Positions 43,670 to 55,526 of a DNA stretch of 64,000 bases are shown in pieces (position 1 is the first letter of the stretch; every line of letters starts with the position of its first letter). Location of the stretch: contig LUGG01000023.1 in assembly GCA_001683735.1 (NCBI GenBank), positions 124,001 through 188,000 on the forward strand, written 5' to 3'. The stretch comes from Grifola frondosa (Eukaryota; Basidiomycota; Agaricomycetes; Polyporales; Grifolaceae). The notes beneath the pieces were generated by a model that was given only the letters and a program-made list of their open reading frames with translations, did not search any database and was not told the origin of the DNA. The translations under genes were made by a program, and so were the position numbers.

Positions 43670-45558
43670 TTACCCCTTTGCATCGCCTATCCGACACTCA
43701 ATCACACTTAATACAGCTCTCAGCGAGAAGACACCAGAGATCTTCAAATGAGATGCTTCGATTAGTTCTCTCCATTGGGTCTGGGATACGAGATATAAAC
43801 ATAAAATATCACGCAAGCAACGAGCCAATGACATACTAATGTTCTCTCCTGTGCATTCAAGATGCTCATAATGTAAAGCGCAAGTACTTTCTGTGTTCGG
43901 CTAGCTGCCCCAAAATCGCTCGGGATGTAGCTTGGGGGTGTCAAGGGCTGATAATGTTCTGCAAAAGCGAGGTCATCCAATGTGATCGGGTTGGCACCTT
44001 TCATTTCAACATCCGTGGAAGGGGTGGCGAGAATATTCTCTACAATAAGGATTCTCGACTTGCGTCATGAAATAAGTTGCGATCAGCACAGACAACGCAT
44101 AAATATGCGACTCCTACCTTGGGCCCTGCCGCCTGAGCGATGTGTGTAAGTATTTGGATCTGAGACAAGTTAGTGTTTCTTTTGACCAGGAAAATGGTGG
44201 TCCATTTACCACTTGATCTGCCGGCCAGTCGTGGCTTGATGAAGATGAATGATAAAGTGACACGGGATGAAGAGAGAAGGCGTGCTTACAGGAGTGGCGG
44301 AAAACAAAACTATAATCGTCTCCGCGATGCGGCATGGGAGAAAAGAAGTCGTGGACCTCCACAGCAATGCGCCCACTTGTCAGCGCGCCGGGTACATGAG
44401 TCTCCACATTGGCTGCTGCGTGCTCAACGACGCCCCCTAAGTCTTGGATGATGAACTTGTTCGAAGGACATCTGTGCCTTTAATCAAAACAAGCTATCTC
44501 ACAGCGAGCCGCACACCTACAACGCTGCTAAAGCGATGGAAAATGCCCCTTGACCTCCGCCGCAGTCAATGATCGTTTGTTGAGTGGGTAGAGTGCTCCA
44601 AGGGTAATCCGATAGGACACCCTGAGAATGACATTGACCGAATGCCTATAATAATTGACGTTTCAGTATCAGGTAAAGTACGAAAGTGAAGGGATTACCT
44701 GCACCGCACTTGCAAAGGATGCCCTCACTGTTGGATGTTCATCGAACCATTGCCAAAGCCCAAGGTCGGTGGCATTCGCCATCTGAAATGCAGTCTCATC
44801 CGGAGACTGAGAGTGCTTCCAACGCGGATCCGTAATCCAATCCTGTAATGAGGCAGCGACTCGAAACTCCTTCGGGAAGAATCTGAGAGGAGCAATTTAT
44901 CGCGTGTTTAAAATATACATGGTGCAGCACTCACTCGATCCAGATTCTACTATGTTTTCCGCTGACGAGATCCAAGGCTGGGCGGTTAAGTGCGAATACC
45001 GACTCTGTAACCTCCCTAACCCACCCATCAACGGATAGGTATCGGAGGATGGTAGTGAGCTTTCGGGGTCTAGGTCGAGATGCTGTCCCAATTCCTTGGT
45101 ACTGACGCCCGCTGAAATGGTTTGACGGCTTGCCATGTAATCAACGATCCCATTTTGACGAAAACATCTATGCATGCTGAATCATTTGCTGCATAGGATT
45201 GCTCGACGGCCTTGTGGAATGGGAGTTGGAGCAGATTTTTCAACTGTCCCTACGAATCCAACGGCTACTCAAATATAAACAAATAATGAATAGAGATTCG
45301 AGACTGACCACGCATGCTACATCATAATGGTCAGGATCAACGTGACTAACGCATGAAAGATTCCTACGAACCGATTGCAAGACGACGAGCTTCAAATAGA
45401 CGTGGATTAGGCAGAAATGACGGATCATCTAATGCATGCGCTTCAGTAGCTTGAGAAGAGAGAGGCGGAAGAGCTGCTGCTGCTAATTCTTCTCGAAAGG
45501 CATCGATGGAGGCGTTCAAATGGGCCTGAAGGAGATCGAGTTCGCTCTGTTCGGTCAT
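43670..45558 (-). CDS. O-methyltransferase 4 (COMT type)
   Basis: Third tandem copy. Start 45558 ('MTEQSELDLLQAHLNASI'), then 'PNPRLFEARRLAIGS', SAM motif 'IIDCGGGQGAFSIALAAL' (about 44,575-44,520), 'HDFFSPMPHRGDDYSFVF', 'DWPADQVV', 'ERTLVCHW'; ends '...VIECRIGDAKG' at 43670. As in copy 3, a stop follows 'LAIGS' and only a 22-base 'intron' would bridge it. In the winged-helix exon the frame also slips: 'DLDPESSLPSSDTYP' replaces the conserved 'DLDPRKLTTILRYL' near 45,075, and another slip lies near 45,155. With at least two coding slips it may be a pseudogene, or a gene with indel errors. Confidence 0.68.
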
Positions 45559-46024
45559 CTTGACTGAAAAAAACGGCGATGATGAGTCCTATAATAACGG
45601 ATCACATTGAGTTAAAACAGTCAGATTGTTCATGCTCACGAGGGCGTTCCAGCAATCGTCCTGTACAAGTTGACACCGCACGTGCTTGAATCTTATCGCT
45701 AGAATGAGGGCAGAAGAAAGAGGAATAAATATTCGAATGTTGTAGGTAAATGTTTCGACTCGTAGGGGGTGAATATCTGTATCCTCTGAGCAAGCAGCAG
45801 AGAGGCAGAGGGAGGCTGGTGCGCCGCCGCTTTAAATTAACAATAGCGCCACCGCAAACTGGATATGGCGCAATTGAGACGCACATTGACAATAGCTGCG
45901 CGATACCTAAGGCGATTAGACGATGAAGATATATCAGTTTGGTAAGGTTAGAGCAATCGAAACAAACAGTCCCTTGCCCCTGGCGCCCTGACCACTGTTC
46001 CTTCTCATCATTCCTTCCACAAAC
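45559..46024. other. Promoter region of O-methyltransferase 4
   Basis: No gene. It matches 42,500-43,060, upstream of copy 3, so the duplication unit included the promoter. A TTTAAATT element near 45,830 could serve as a TATA-like box. Confidence 0.45.
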
Positions 46025-47062
46025 CTATCTCTTGTAAGTTAGCCCAGTTCCACTAGATCCAACAGCGGTCACGTCCACCTCTCTGATCTCCACAGCATCA
46101 TTCAATGCATCGCTAAAGGATGTGCAGGTAGGAAAGGAGGTATACGTGTCGAAAGAAGACATTGAGGAAAGCCGTCTCTGACGCCTTCGAGCCGCGTGTT
46201 CGGCCATACGAGTCATGCTCGTCTAAGGATACAGTGATACGTAAACGCCTGAGAGGTCACACAGCGACAACTGAGACATACCTCGCACGCATCGTCCACA
46301 AAGGCCGATTCTACGTACCTCTCGGACCGAGAAGGCTGCACCTGTACGAATCTTGCGGTTTCGATGTCAGCAACAGTTGTTTGGCATCTTGGATTGTGGC
46401 CTGTAATGCCTGAATCTCTTCCATCCACGCCGCCTCTTGCGTCAGCGCCTCACACTTCTCCTGCATAAGAAGCTTCTGTTCGCGGCGAAGTTCCTCGATT
46501 TCCTTTTTCATGCGAACAAGAACAGCGATGTATTGCGCCTTTTTGTCATCGGCGGCTTTGCATTGATCGCAGCCGATTTTGGTGGCTACAGGAAACGAGT
46601 CGCAAAAAGGGGTAGGCGGCGCAGGACGAGGAATAAAGTACGTCGAGCTCTTCACGCGTCCATACTCATCAGTCGAAGGAGTATAGAGCTTGAATGAAAA
46701 ATGCGGAGAGGAGCTCTTCAAAGATGGCGTCACGACCAGCGTGCGGCTGACAGAGGCTGGCGAGGGAGTATGAGGGAAGCGACGGCTGGACGACGAGTGG
46801 TCGGAGGAATAGAAGATGCGTGCACCGAACGGTTGCCTTTTGCCTTTGCGCCGAACAGCTTCGGATATTTGGAAGTCTTTGTGACACTCTGCAGCTGCTT
46901 CAACTTGGCAGTGGAGATCCTTGTCCAAATCAGCATCATCGTGCTCTTGAATAAAGGCACTTGGCTATGTGACCTATGCGACATTGGGTCAGATGTAGAA
47001 ACGAAGACACTGAGTATATGGGATGGAAGTTTGTGGGCAAGACCAACTGTAGAACTCGGCAA
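46025..47062 (-). CDS. Coiled-coil protein with CxxC pair, unrecognised
   Basis: The main open stretch (46,928-46,330) has a Ser/Pro-rich first half ('HTPSPASVSRTLVVTPSL', 'YFIPRPAPPTPF'), then 'IGCDQCKAADDKKAQYIAV' and a coiled coil 'MKKEIEELRREQKLLMQEK'. A last exon from about 46,210 reads 'MAEHAARRRQRRLSSMSSF' and ends at 46025. The 5' part is uncertain: a further exon may begin near 47,060. No domain name comes to mind. The CxxC directly before the coil could bind metal. A truncated copy of its middle lies at 43,065-43,185, produced by the O-methyltransferase tandem duplication. Confidence 0.6.
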
Positions 47063-47110
47063 GTAAATACAGCATTATGATCGAGCCGGCTGGTACAGTG
47101 GTTAGAGTTT

Positions 47111-49093
47111 CTATGACTCACACATGAGTATCACCAACGGCTGCGTTTGATATTTGCGTAAGACCGATACCTTCGAAGCGTACACCACCGTCTTCGAAAG
47201 TGCACTGTAGTCCATGTGAGCTAGAACCAATGATAAGCAGTCGATGCGGAGACGTGGAATCACACTCATCAGGAGCGGATCAGGCGAAGTGGAGGTACCA
47301 ATTGAGCAAAATAGATGACAGTCGTATGTCTGTAATGAGCATTGGCACGCCGTATGACACCACAGCAGGATCGAGAGAATCACCAGCGACATCATGACGG
47401 ACTGGCATATTCCCGACGCTAAAGTCAGTTAATGATCAATTTCCGGTTCGAAGTATGCCTCGTACGATATTACAAAACATTGGTGCAGCAGCACAGATAA
47501 CACGCTTGCACACTCAGCGAATCACCCACGCCCTACGAGGGCTCGAGATTGAGGCCAGGGAAAGTTTCATATAAAAAGCCCTGAGCCCATTGTGACTAGA
47601 AAGGATACGACCCAAGAACAAGCCGAATGATCCGGCTTTCGAGAATGCAGCCTTACAAGGGCATGAAGATTTCCCGAAGTCGAAGACAGAGGAGTCATTA
47701 TCCATAGGCGCGAATGGAGCACAGATGCCGAAACTTGACTGAACATAGCGAGCGTTGGAATCGAAACAGGAGCATAGTCTCTTGACAGTCGCAGCCCAGA
47801 AGTCAGGATCCATGGGGGCTCAACGCATGCGGAGAGCTATCCACTGCAATCGCCGACAGTCTTAGTCGAAAAACAAAGCCAGACATAGATGAAACAGCTC
47901 GCGAACGGACCGCTATATTAATGACATCGGAGGTGAAGGTGTGAAGAGATGACAGAATGCAGACATCATCGAAGATTGTCGGGCAACCAGTCAACCTGAG
48001 ACGCGTTGTTCGGGCTGCTAACCGTTTCGACGAGAGAACTAGTAGAATATCATTTGAACTTTATGAAGCATACTGATCCGTCTTCCGCTTTCTGGTCGCC
48101 ACAGACAATGGCCTTGAATTCCGTTTGCGACGCCTGATGAGGGACAATGATGAACCCATTCCAAAGACGGTTTGGTGGGAACGAGAGAAGATGAACTCTA
48201 ACCTTGTGCAATGAGTCAAATGGTGCCTCAATGATTACGAGCGACCCACGCACCATCACGCATTGGCAATCGAGCATAAAGTCTGGTTTCCTGACAAAAC
48301 ACTGGTACCTTGGCCACCGCCGGCATTCAGTCAGGGTATCGAAAGTCAGCGATTAGCCAAAGCGGGTCGTCATAGGGCCTGCCCGATGGCAGAGGACGTT
48401 GGTCACATGCCCAATGCGTGAGAATGCCGGGGCCAATGTTGGCAGGAGTCAGACGATCCAGTCCTTCGCTGAAGGGCTCTCATTCCCCCGTTTCCCTAAT
48501 GAACGGCCAACTGTCGTCTGTTGACATGGCCGTGAGGAAGGTGACCAGAACACGAGGTATGAGATTATAGTCGAACAGGATATTCACACTGCCTTTCCGC
48601 CTTCTCTGGAGCTACGAGATCATTTGATGACTGTGTGCGTTGCAACGTCCGTAAAACTAAGTACATTCTGGTGATACGAGTTACTATTGGCGAGGAGGGA
48701 AGGTATCACGAAGACGTACTCGAACCCGCGGACCGAAGTATAAACGCCTCCTGCACAGCCCCTAGGGACTCTTCTGGCATTGCTTCTGAACATTTTACAC
48801 TCTGTCAAGAATACGGGAGCGCCACGATGGTCGCCAGTTACAAACCACAAGATGTCGGGTCCTGAGCTAGGCATCGACATAGGCCGTATGCCGGAAGGCG
48901 TCTTGAAAAAGCGCTCCCCATGCCTGACGAAACCCGTCTCCGGAGCGCGGTATAATCTATCCTGAGAGTCACAGATAACAGAGAAGCTTAAGCTTGTTTT
49001 AATGTGGATATAGTAGCGTCCTGAAAACGAACAATGAACAGCAAGAGTAGCGCCACGACGGGGCAAGTTAAGAGGAGTTTGAGCGGAGATCAA
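47111..49093 (-). CDS. Possible multi-exon hypothetical gene, structure uncertain
   Basis: Four minus-strand open stretches follow each other (49,093-48,620; 48,277-48,050; 47,813-47,514; 47,395-47,111). They contain protein-like segments such as 'GPDILWFVTGDHRGAPVFL', 'GSLVIIEAPFDSLHKVRVH', 'NGFIIVPHQASQTEFKAI', 'SSFGICAPFAPMDNDSSVF' and 'RLRIDCLSLVLAHMDYSAL'. The order and spacing would fit exons of one gene, but I could not fix the splice sites and do not recognise the family. It could equally be a decayed gene. Confidence 0.35.
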
Positions 49094-49469
49094 CCGCTGG
49101 AGCGATATTTGCTATCGGAGATAGAAAATATCGCCGGAACTAGACAGAGTCTAAGAATTTCTCTTGCTCGCGCTGAACACGTTCTTGTGATGATAACCTG
49201 GAACCTCCGCGGTATCCTCCAACTATAAGCATTGTTTTATGTCTTTCTTGACAGTCTCCCGTTCTTCCGATAGTGATGACCTCGGGAATTCCCATCCCCA
49301 GTTAGGTTTCATGAACCGCTCCCCATGGTCCCAGGCGGCTTCGAGAATCATCAACGGTCATATAAGAATATCTACCTGATCCAGCGTTCGAGTTTTCTCC
49401 CATTTGCCTTTGCTACAAGCCTTATATTGTGATCTTCCCGAATCCGCTCTGATCTCCCCTTATCCCCCG

Positions 49470-51138
49470 ATGACTGAATATGCTACAGATCCAGAGGCCA
49501 TTCAGGACTACTTGAACTCCCGCGATCGTACAGCTAACTGGGTCAGTGCTTATTCACGAAACGGACCCAGCATCTTTTCTCGCCGTCTGCTCCCCCTCCC
49601 TCATCAGCGATGAGGATACGCCGGGCTATGGACCAAGCGATGACGATGCATCCAGCACGCATTCGCTGCCACCACGGATGGTTTTGCGCTACGATGATGG
49701 CAGGCCAGACATACCCATCTCTAGAGATCGAACTGTGAACGGTTCTAGTTCGAGGTCGCGCTCTACGAGTACGCCACAAAGTGGTCCCGGTCCACAGCCT
49801 GCGTACCACAACCGAACGAACTCTGCATCACAAATCAACTCTTTCCCTATCAACGTTCCTCATATTCCTTCTCAAGCTCGGCACGCCCAATCATTGTCCT
49901 ATGCAACTGCTGCACCATGCATCCCACTCCGCCGCGTTCTCCAGAGAGTATCAGGATCTTACCATCCCGTCAGGCGAACGACTCGCCTCACTCTGCCGTT
50001 CGTGCAGCAACCAGTTCTTCGCATCAGTCGCGAACTCCTTCAGCGCCAGGAGCTTTCGTGTCTCCTCCGCTTCCCCATGCCGGAAATGCCACGTCATCGC
50101 ACCATGTTAACCACCAGCGCAGAACGATATCGTAGCGCCTTCACCACGGCGCGCTTTCAGTCCGCCGATCGCGCACTCTCAGTCCCAGCCACCTTCTATA
50201 CCTCTCGGTGGCACAAAGTTCTTCGAACGACAAACAATAGCATCTAGGGCCCCGTCGCAACTTCCTTACGCATATTCGCCACCCGCCATTGTTTATGCTC
50301 CTTCTTCGAAGCACTCGAGGCCACATTAGCTCCCCCCGCTATTGTTTACTCACCTTCTAATCGCCACGCTCGTGTACCAGCCCTTCTATAACATATAGTC
50401 GTTCTGATCCCCTCCCCCATCCGACACAGTACTCACCACATGGCTCCCACTCGGGAGGGCTTCCTCACCATTCCGCGCACGGGTCAACCTCGCACTACTC
50501 ACATCGTGCTCCCACGATCCCAGAGGAGTCTGTGCTACCTAGGGATACCAGGAACTATGATAGGAGTCACAGCAGGAGCAGGGGAATGAGCATGACCCGG
50601 GGCCGAATGAATGCTCGAGACCTCGTTCGCGTTGAGCCGCCAAGAACCCCACGCTCGCGCTCGCAGACGCCATCGCTAAGCGGGAGCGATAGCCGCAGCG
50701 ATACTTCTGGGAGTACTTATTACGTCCTCCCTTCCCCCGGCCAGAAAGTGCAGATTGTTGTAAGTAATCCCCATCTCACCTTTTCAGTGCGCAGCGGCTT
50801 GTGACTGGACAGCGTCGTGATCGACCATCATGCTGCGTACTTCTCTATCTGATACTGTGTAATAATAACTTGACTGATGGATTTCCTCTGTCTAGGTCCC
50901 GAATTCCGCGTCGGTGTATACTGCGTCTTCTACAACTAAATCTGCACACTCGCCACGGTCGCCGCATTCTGGTTCGAGCACGGGGAGCGTCAAGAAGCCC
51001 TTCTTCCAGCGGATTTTTAGTAGGGGTTCTGGTTCGGTGGATTCGAGAGGATCGAGTGGCCAGCGTAAGAGGTTGCATCGGAGACATACTTTCGGTGATG
51101 CTCATTTGCATGGAGGGCCGCACGTTATGGTGGACTAG
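49470..51138 (+). pseudogene. Ser/Pro-rich conserved fungal protein with several frameshifts
   Basis: The reading 'MTEYATDPEAIQDYLNSRD' at 49470, then 'STHSLPPRMVLRYDDGRPD', 'PPRSPESIRILPSRQ', 'LPYAYSPPAIVYAPSSK', 'SDTSGSTYYVLPSPGQKVQ', and after an intron 'SVKKPFFQRIFSRGSGS' and 'RLHRRHTFGD', follows a low-complexity protein type that I know from many basidiomycetes. The pieces lie in different frames: shifts near 49,570-49,610, 49,912, 50,135 and 50,333 all fall between blocks still clearly coding. Either a recent pseudogene or a stretch with several indel errors; the conserved 3' exon (about 50,896-51,138) is open. Function unknown, probably cytoplasmic. Confidence 0.65.
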
Positions 51139-52246
51139 CCTCCGACGTTCTCTCTTGGCGTAGGTCATCGAATCAGTGAGCACCATGACCTCACTGCACG
51201 TTTGAGCGATGATTGGTCGACTTTTTCCCTCGCTGATAGGCATTGACTCTTGTATCTCAATTTCCGTGTAACCCGTTTCATTATGAAGCTCATTGTTGTC
51301 ATCGTTCTAGTCTTGATCCCTACTTCTACACGCAAAATGTTGAGACCGTTCATGGACTGCTGTACTACTCATCCGCCTCTCAGTGTTCCCAAGCCGATCT
51401 GTCTACTCGCTCATTCCACATCCCATACGCTACGTAGATGTTTCAGTATCCAGCTCGTAATCGCCACACACCAATAGATCAGATGCCCCCATATTCCCGC
51501 CGCAGTTCCGCCGACAGTACTGTCCCAAAACGTGTCGAGAAATGAAATGGGGCCGGGAAGAGCCGCGTGTTCACTACGCCGCAGGCTCCGACTTATTTTG
51601 AACTTCGAAGTGTTGTTCTGCCGAGGAAAAGCTCATGGTCCAGGTACCGGCATTCGCTGTACTTCTGCGCTATTCACGGAAAGCAGAAGTTGACTGCATT
51701 CTCAGTGCACGCTAAAAGTTTTAGCAATATAGGAACGCGTTCTTCGCGAGGCCGAGTATACCGACGCCTGCTGGCTCTTCGTAAACAAGTCAAAGAGCTG
51801 ATCAACAGTGGGAGATGTTGACAGAAGGCAGGTGCTATCTCCGGCCTGCGGATAAGATATGGCTGTGCGCATGCGTGAAGGAATCAATTAATCATCGCTT
51901 GATTGCTGGATTTTACCTCGAGGTGCGTAGCTGTAAGATTGCTACGTCCACTTTGCGCTGACCACCTCCCAAATGCGTGCGCAGATTCGTGCCATCGCTT
52001 GTATTTACGGCCTTGGAATGTGGTTCCCGAGTACGGGGCACGCCATCTCAGAACACCCCGCACAGAAACGATGCGGCACGGAGAAGCCATGGTCAGCCAT
52101 ACATCCCCTCGCTACCGTACGCGGCAGATGGCACGCTACTTTCCGTCATTCATATTTCTTCACCTCTGCGCAAGATTTACGCAGCGACCCTAGGCTTGCT
52201 CTTATACGCCCATCCACTCACCCATTGCCTTTCAGCAGCTTGAACA
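51139..52246. other. Gap between Ser-rich gene and zinc-finger gene 1
   Basis: Only short open frames; one at 51,567-51,821 (84 codons, basic, 'RRLLALRKQVKELINSG' at the end) could be a fragment but has no support beyond being open. Confidence 0.4.
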
Positions 52247-53290
52247 ATGTCGTTCCCGACGAGTTTGATTTCTTCAGCCCCACCGAGAGCATCCGCCCCA
52301 TCACCTGAGCGGTTCGACTCGGATGTCGATGAGCGACTGCTCGATTTGGACTATTCGACTGATTTAGTCGATTTTCCAGATATCTCTATGGCGTCCTCAC
52401 CCACCTACACACACAACCTTACCCCCTCCTTGTCGTCGGGCATCACCGACTTCGACACAATCTCCGAGTTGGCTCATTCCATCTTCGCAGAAATGGCAGC
52501 GACCGCAGATCCCGCATACACCCACTTTGCCGGCGTGCGCGACACCGTCTCGCAAGGATTCACACCCGCCCATATCAATGGTATCAATTTACCGAATTTC
52601 CCCGATGGCCCGCCGCCATTAATCCTCAGGCCTTGACCATGGCCTTCGACTCTTACCCTCAGCAGATCGTACAAATGAACTCCGATTATCATGCGGAGCT
52701 GAACAGCTCTGCGGTTAATCCGAGCTCATTCGAATCCTATAACTTCACGGACATGTTCCTTTCGTCACCGGACTCGACTTTCCCCGGCGCTATCCTCGGA
52801 TCAATGCCTGCACAGGCACAGACTGCCTGCGATCGCAGCTCGGCTGCGTCAGTGCAGACATATCTCCCGATGGAGGATTTTTCTGGAGTGCCATTTGGTC
52901 CATGCCACTCCATGGACTCGATGGTACCGACGATGTTGCCGGTGATGCAGTCTCTACCGGCAGAGACGGCGTCACTGGTACCTCGCATTGCTGGGGCCAT
53001 AGGACAGTAAAGGAGAGTGATAGGCAAGTGGATAAGATACGGAGGTTTGTCTGCACGGAGTGTGGGCTGGGTGAGTAAGAGTCCCTCTCCGAGAGTCCAT
53101 CATTCGAGTGTGCTCATGCTTGGATGTGGCAGCGTCCGAGCGTCGATATAATCATGAGACGCACCTGCGTACTCATAATCCGGACCCCAGCAAAATGTTT
53201 CCGTGCCCGCATGATGGGTGCGACAAGATTTTTACTCGGCGTCATGACCTCAAACGGCATCTGGAGTCCAAGCGCCATCGCCATGATTAA
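52247..53290 (+). pseudogene. C2H2 zinc-finger regulator 1, frameshifted
   Basis: Paralogue of the intact regulator at 58,167. It begins 'MSFPTSLISSAPPRASAPS' and has an acidic, Ser/Asp-rich body ('DERLLDLDYSTDLVDFPD') that goes out of frame near 52,612-52,625. It continues as 'MAFDSYPQQIVQMNSDYH' in another frame, shifts again before about 52,990, then reads 'RFVCTECGL', an intron, 'NHETHLRTHNPD' and a last finger 'CPHDGCDKIFTRRHDLKRH'. The final finger has C-x4-C-x12-H spacing. It was probably a transcription factor; two shifts make a working product unlikely unless they are errors. Confidence 0.65.
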
Positions 53291-55526
53291 TTATACATTG
53301 CCTACGTAGGTCGCCTCCGTCGGTTTATTATGTTTTGGACTGAGCTCTGATGCTTGTTCAGCTCCGAACAGAGTCTGGGCCTGTCTCTGCGGGATAAGGT
53401 CCTGAAGATGAGTATGATCAACGCGATGGCGCATTGATAGAATATGTGACGACCGCGTACGTAGCGTTTATGAACTGTTTGTATGCTTTATGGTTATTTC
53501 TTCTTTTCCCTTCTTTCTTCTTTGCTTATGATCTTATGTCGCCTCTATTCCTCTGCGTTTAACTCGGTTGTTGTCATTGATTGTACCTCTACCCATGTTG
53601 CACAATATATTACCGTTTTAAAGCTACGTTGTATTCCGCTAAATGTTCCGTCATTTACACTGTGTCTATGTTATATGCGCTGAAGCTCCTGTGATTAAGC
53701 ATGCTCAGAAAATGCATCCTCTTGCTGGCAGAGCCACAACGACCCAATTCAACGAGTCTGCCTGAGAGTGTTCGACACCTGAGAGAGTACACGCCTGAGA
53801 GAGTCCAATGATGGACCATTACGAACTAAATACGCGCAGAGAGATTGCGTGCGGTGACTCGTTACTGGAATCTGGATGGAGTTTGGCACGGCGTAGCGCC
53901 CATATACAAGTGGTGGATAGGGAAAGTAGCATTGTCTGTGATAATTATTTAAATATTCAGGTACTATTTGTTCTGGTAAAACTTATCGTCTCCCTCATAT
54001 GCAACGTTGGCTCTGCTCCATTATATGCGGACGCGTAGGGATGCGTCCAATATCCAATTTCTCAGTACCAACCTCTCTCGGGCGCAGCAAGAGTCGTCAC
54101 GTCAATGATGCTTCTTCTACTGTTTGAGAGCTTTTGATATTCTGTGAGCTTTGTTAATTAACTGCATCATGACGGACACATGGATTTTAATGATCGTCCC
54201 GGGTCAAGGCATCGGGACCTGCCGGCACCCACAAGACTATGAAAGCCGACTCCTGTTGGTTTAGCTCCCGAACCATACAAGATACTAACGTTTCGCACTT
54301 TTACCACATCGCTGCAGGCTCGTATACGTATTATTTGCTCATTCTCTAGTCATGTGCGTGAGGTTCGAGCACGATGACTTTAATGGCCTTGTATCACCGA
54401 TCAAATACCTGGGCAGTCGACGAAGTCCCGGTCTCAGGATGAAGTTCTAACCGTGCAGGACGGTTATCAAACTCCATCGATCTGCTTCTGATGTGTCTGT
54501 ATTGGACTAATCTGAGCGACAATGTTGTCATTCAGCCACATGAAGCTGGGCGCTCCCGAACAGTGGAAAGAGAGAAGGATTGGCATGTTCTGCTTCCCAC
54601 TTCGCGCCGACTCCAGACTCGTACACGTTCTCCAATGACTTCGGTGCAACGTCAACATAGTTCGACGTAACCTTGGGTGAGGAACTTGACTGAATGCATT
54701 CAACGGGCTTTCACCTTCTCTTTACCAAACAGTGCATTCTGTCACAATAGGTTCGCCGCACTTTTATGCAGCGCTGATGTCCGTTGCAGTGGCCGGTCTT
54801 GAATACAATTTCCTGACTTTCTACCTCTTGGCCGTCGTCCGTGGCGCTCGCGCTTTCTTTCCACAGGTGTAATGATCATTCCTCAGGGCTTGATTACAAT
54901 GACCGGGCACGATGCAGGGAAAAACGTTTGAATGTACCGGACATGCTCTTCACGCTTCTGTTTGCTGACCTGGTCAGAAGGCTTCAGAAGGTCCCATCTA
55001 CAAAGCAATTACAGCATATTCCATGCAATGAATGGTCACGTATGCCCCTTCCTGTCTACTTATTCGGCACACTCAACGATATGAGCCACCCTCCGTGGAA
55101 CTATGCATTGCTCTTTACGATGCTGTCTTGCAACGTTCCTCAGTTGTTGTGTTCGCTTCATCTTCCATGATCAACCAATCACCGTTCTGGCCTCTGACGA
55201 TTCACAGGGTACGCGATTCTGGACAAGTTAGCACCATTCGGTATCAGACGGAGTTGCACAGTTGTAGAATCATCCAATGTTCTTCACCTAGGCCGTCTTA
55301 ATCACGTTGCAAATAGCGGCACTGGCTGGGTCCTCATGACGTTACTGCAACCGCACATATTCCCTCCGTGATACCTTTCCTCTCGCATAAAAGGGTCCCA
55401 TCCCATCTCTCCGTCCCATATCGAAACTTCCCTCTCCCCGGTCACTCACAAAACAGTGGACTCTTGCAAGTCTGCCCTCGCTGCTTTCTCGTACGCACTC
55501 ACGTTGACATTCCTCCATCCAGATCA
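53291..55526. other. 2.2 kb gap before the decarboxylase gene
   Basis: No gene supported. A short tandem array of CCTGAGAGAGT-like units lies at about 53,760-53,805. Frames at 54,467-54,703 (minus) and 54,841-55,170 (plus) are open but featureless. A TATA-like CATAAAAGG sits near 55,386, about 140 bases before the decarboxylase ATG. Confidence 0.45.

Noticed and set aside
47078..47150. A tRNA-like stretch (GGCTGGTACAGTGGTTAGAG)
   Set aside because: The D-arm-like piece is present, but no matching anticodon stem, T-arm or acceptor pairing could be laid out.
53760..53805. CCTGAGAGAGT-type direct repeats as a CRISPR-like array
   Set aside because: Only about three short adjacent units without spacers of constant length, in a eukaryotic genome; a simple tandem repeat.
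54841..55301. Two overlapping open frames upstream of the decarboxylase
   Set aside because: No recognisable domain, no splice-consistent model, ordinary length for chance frames in this composition.
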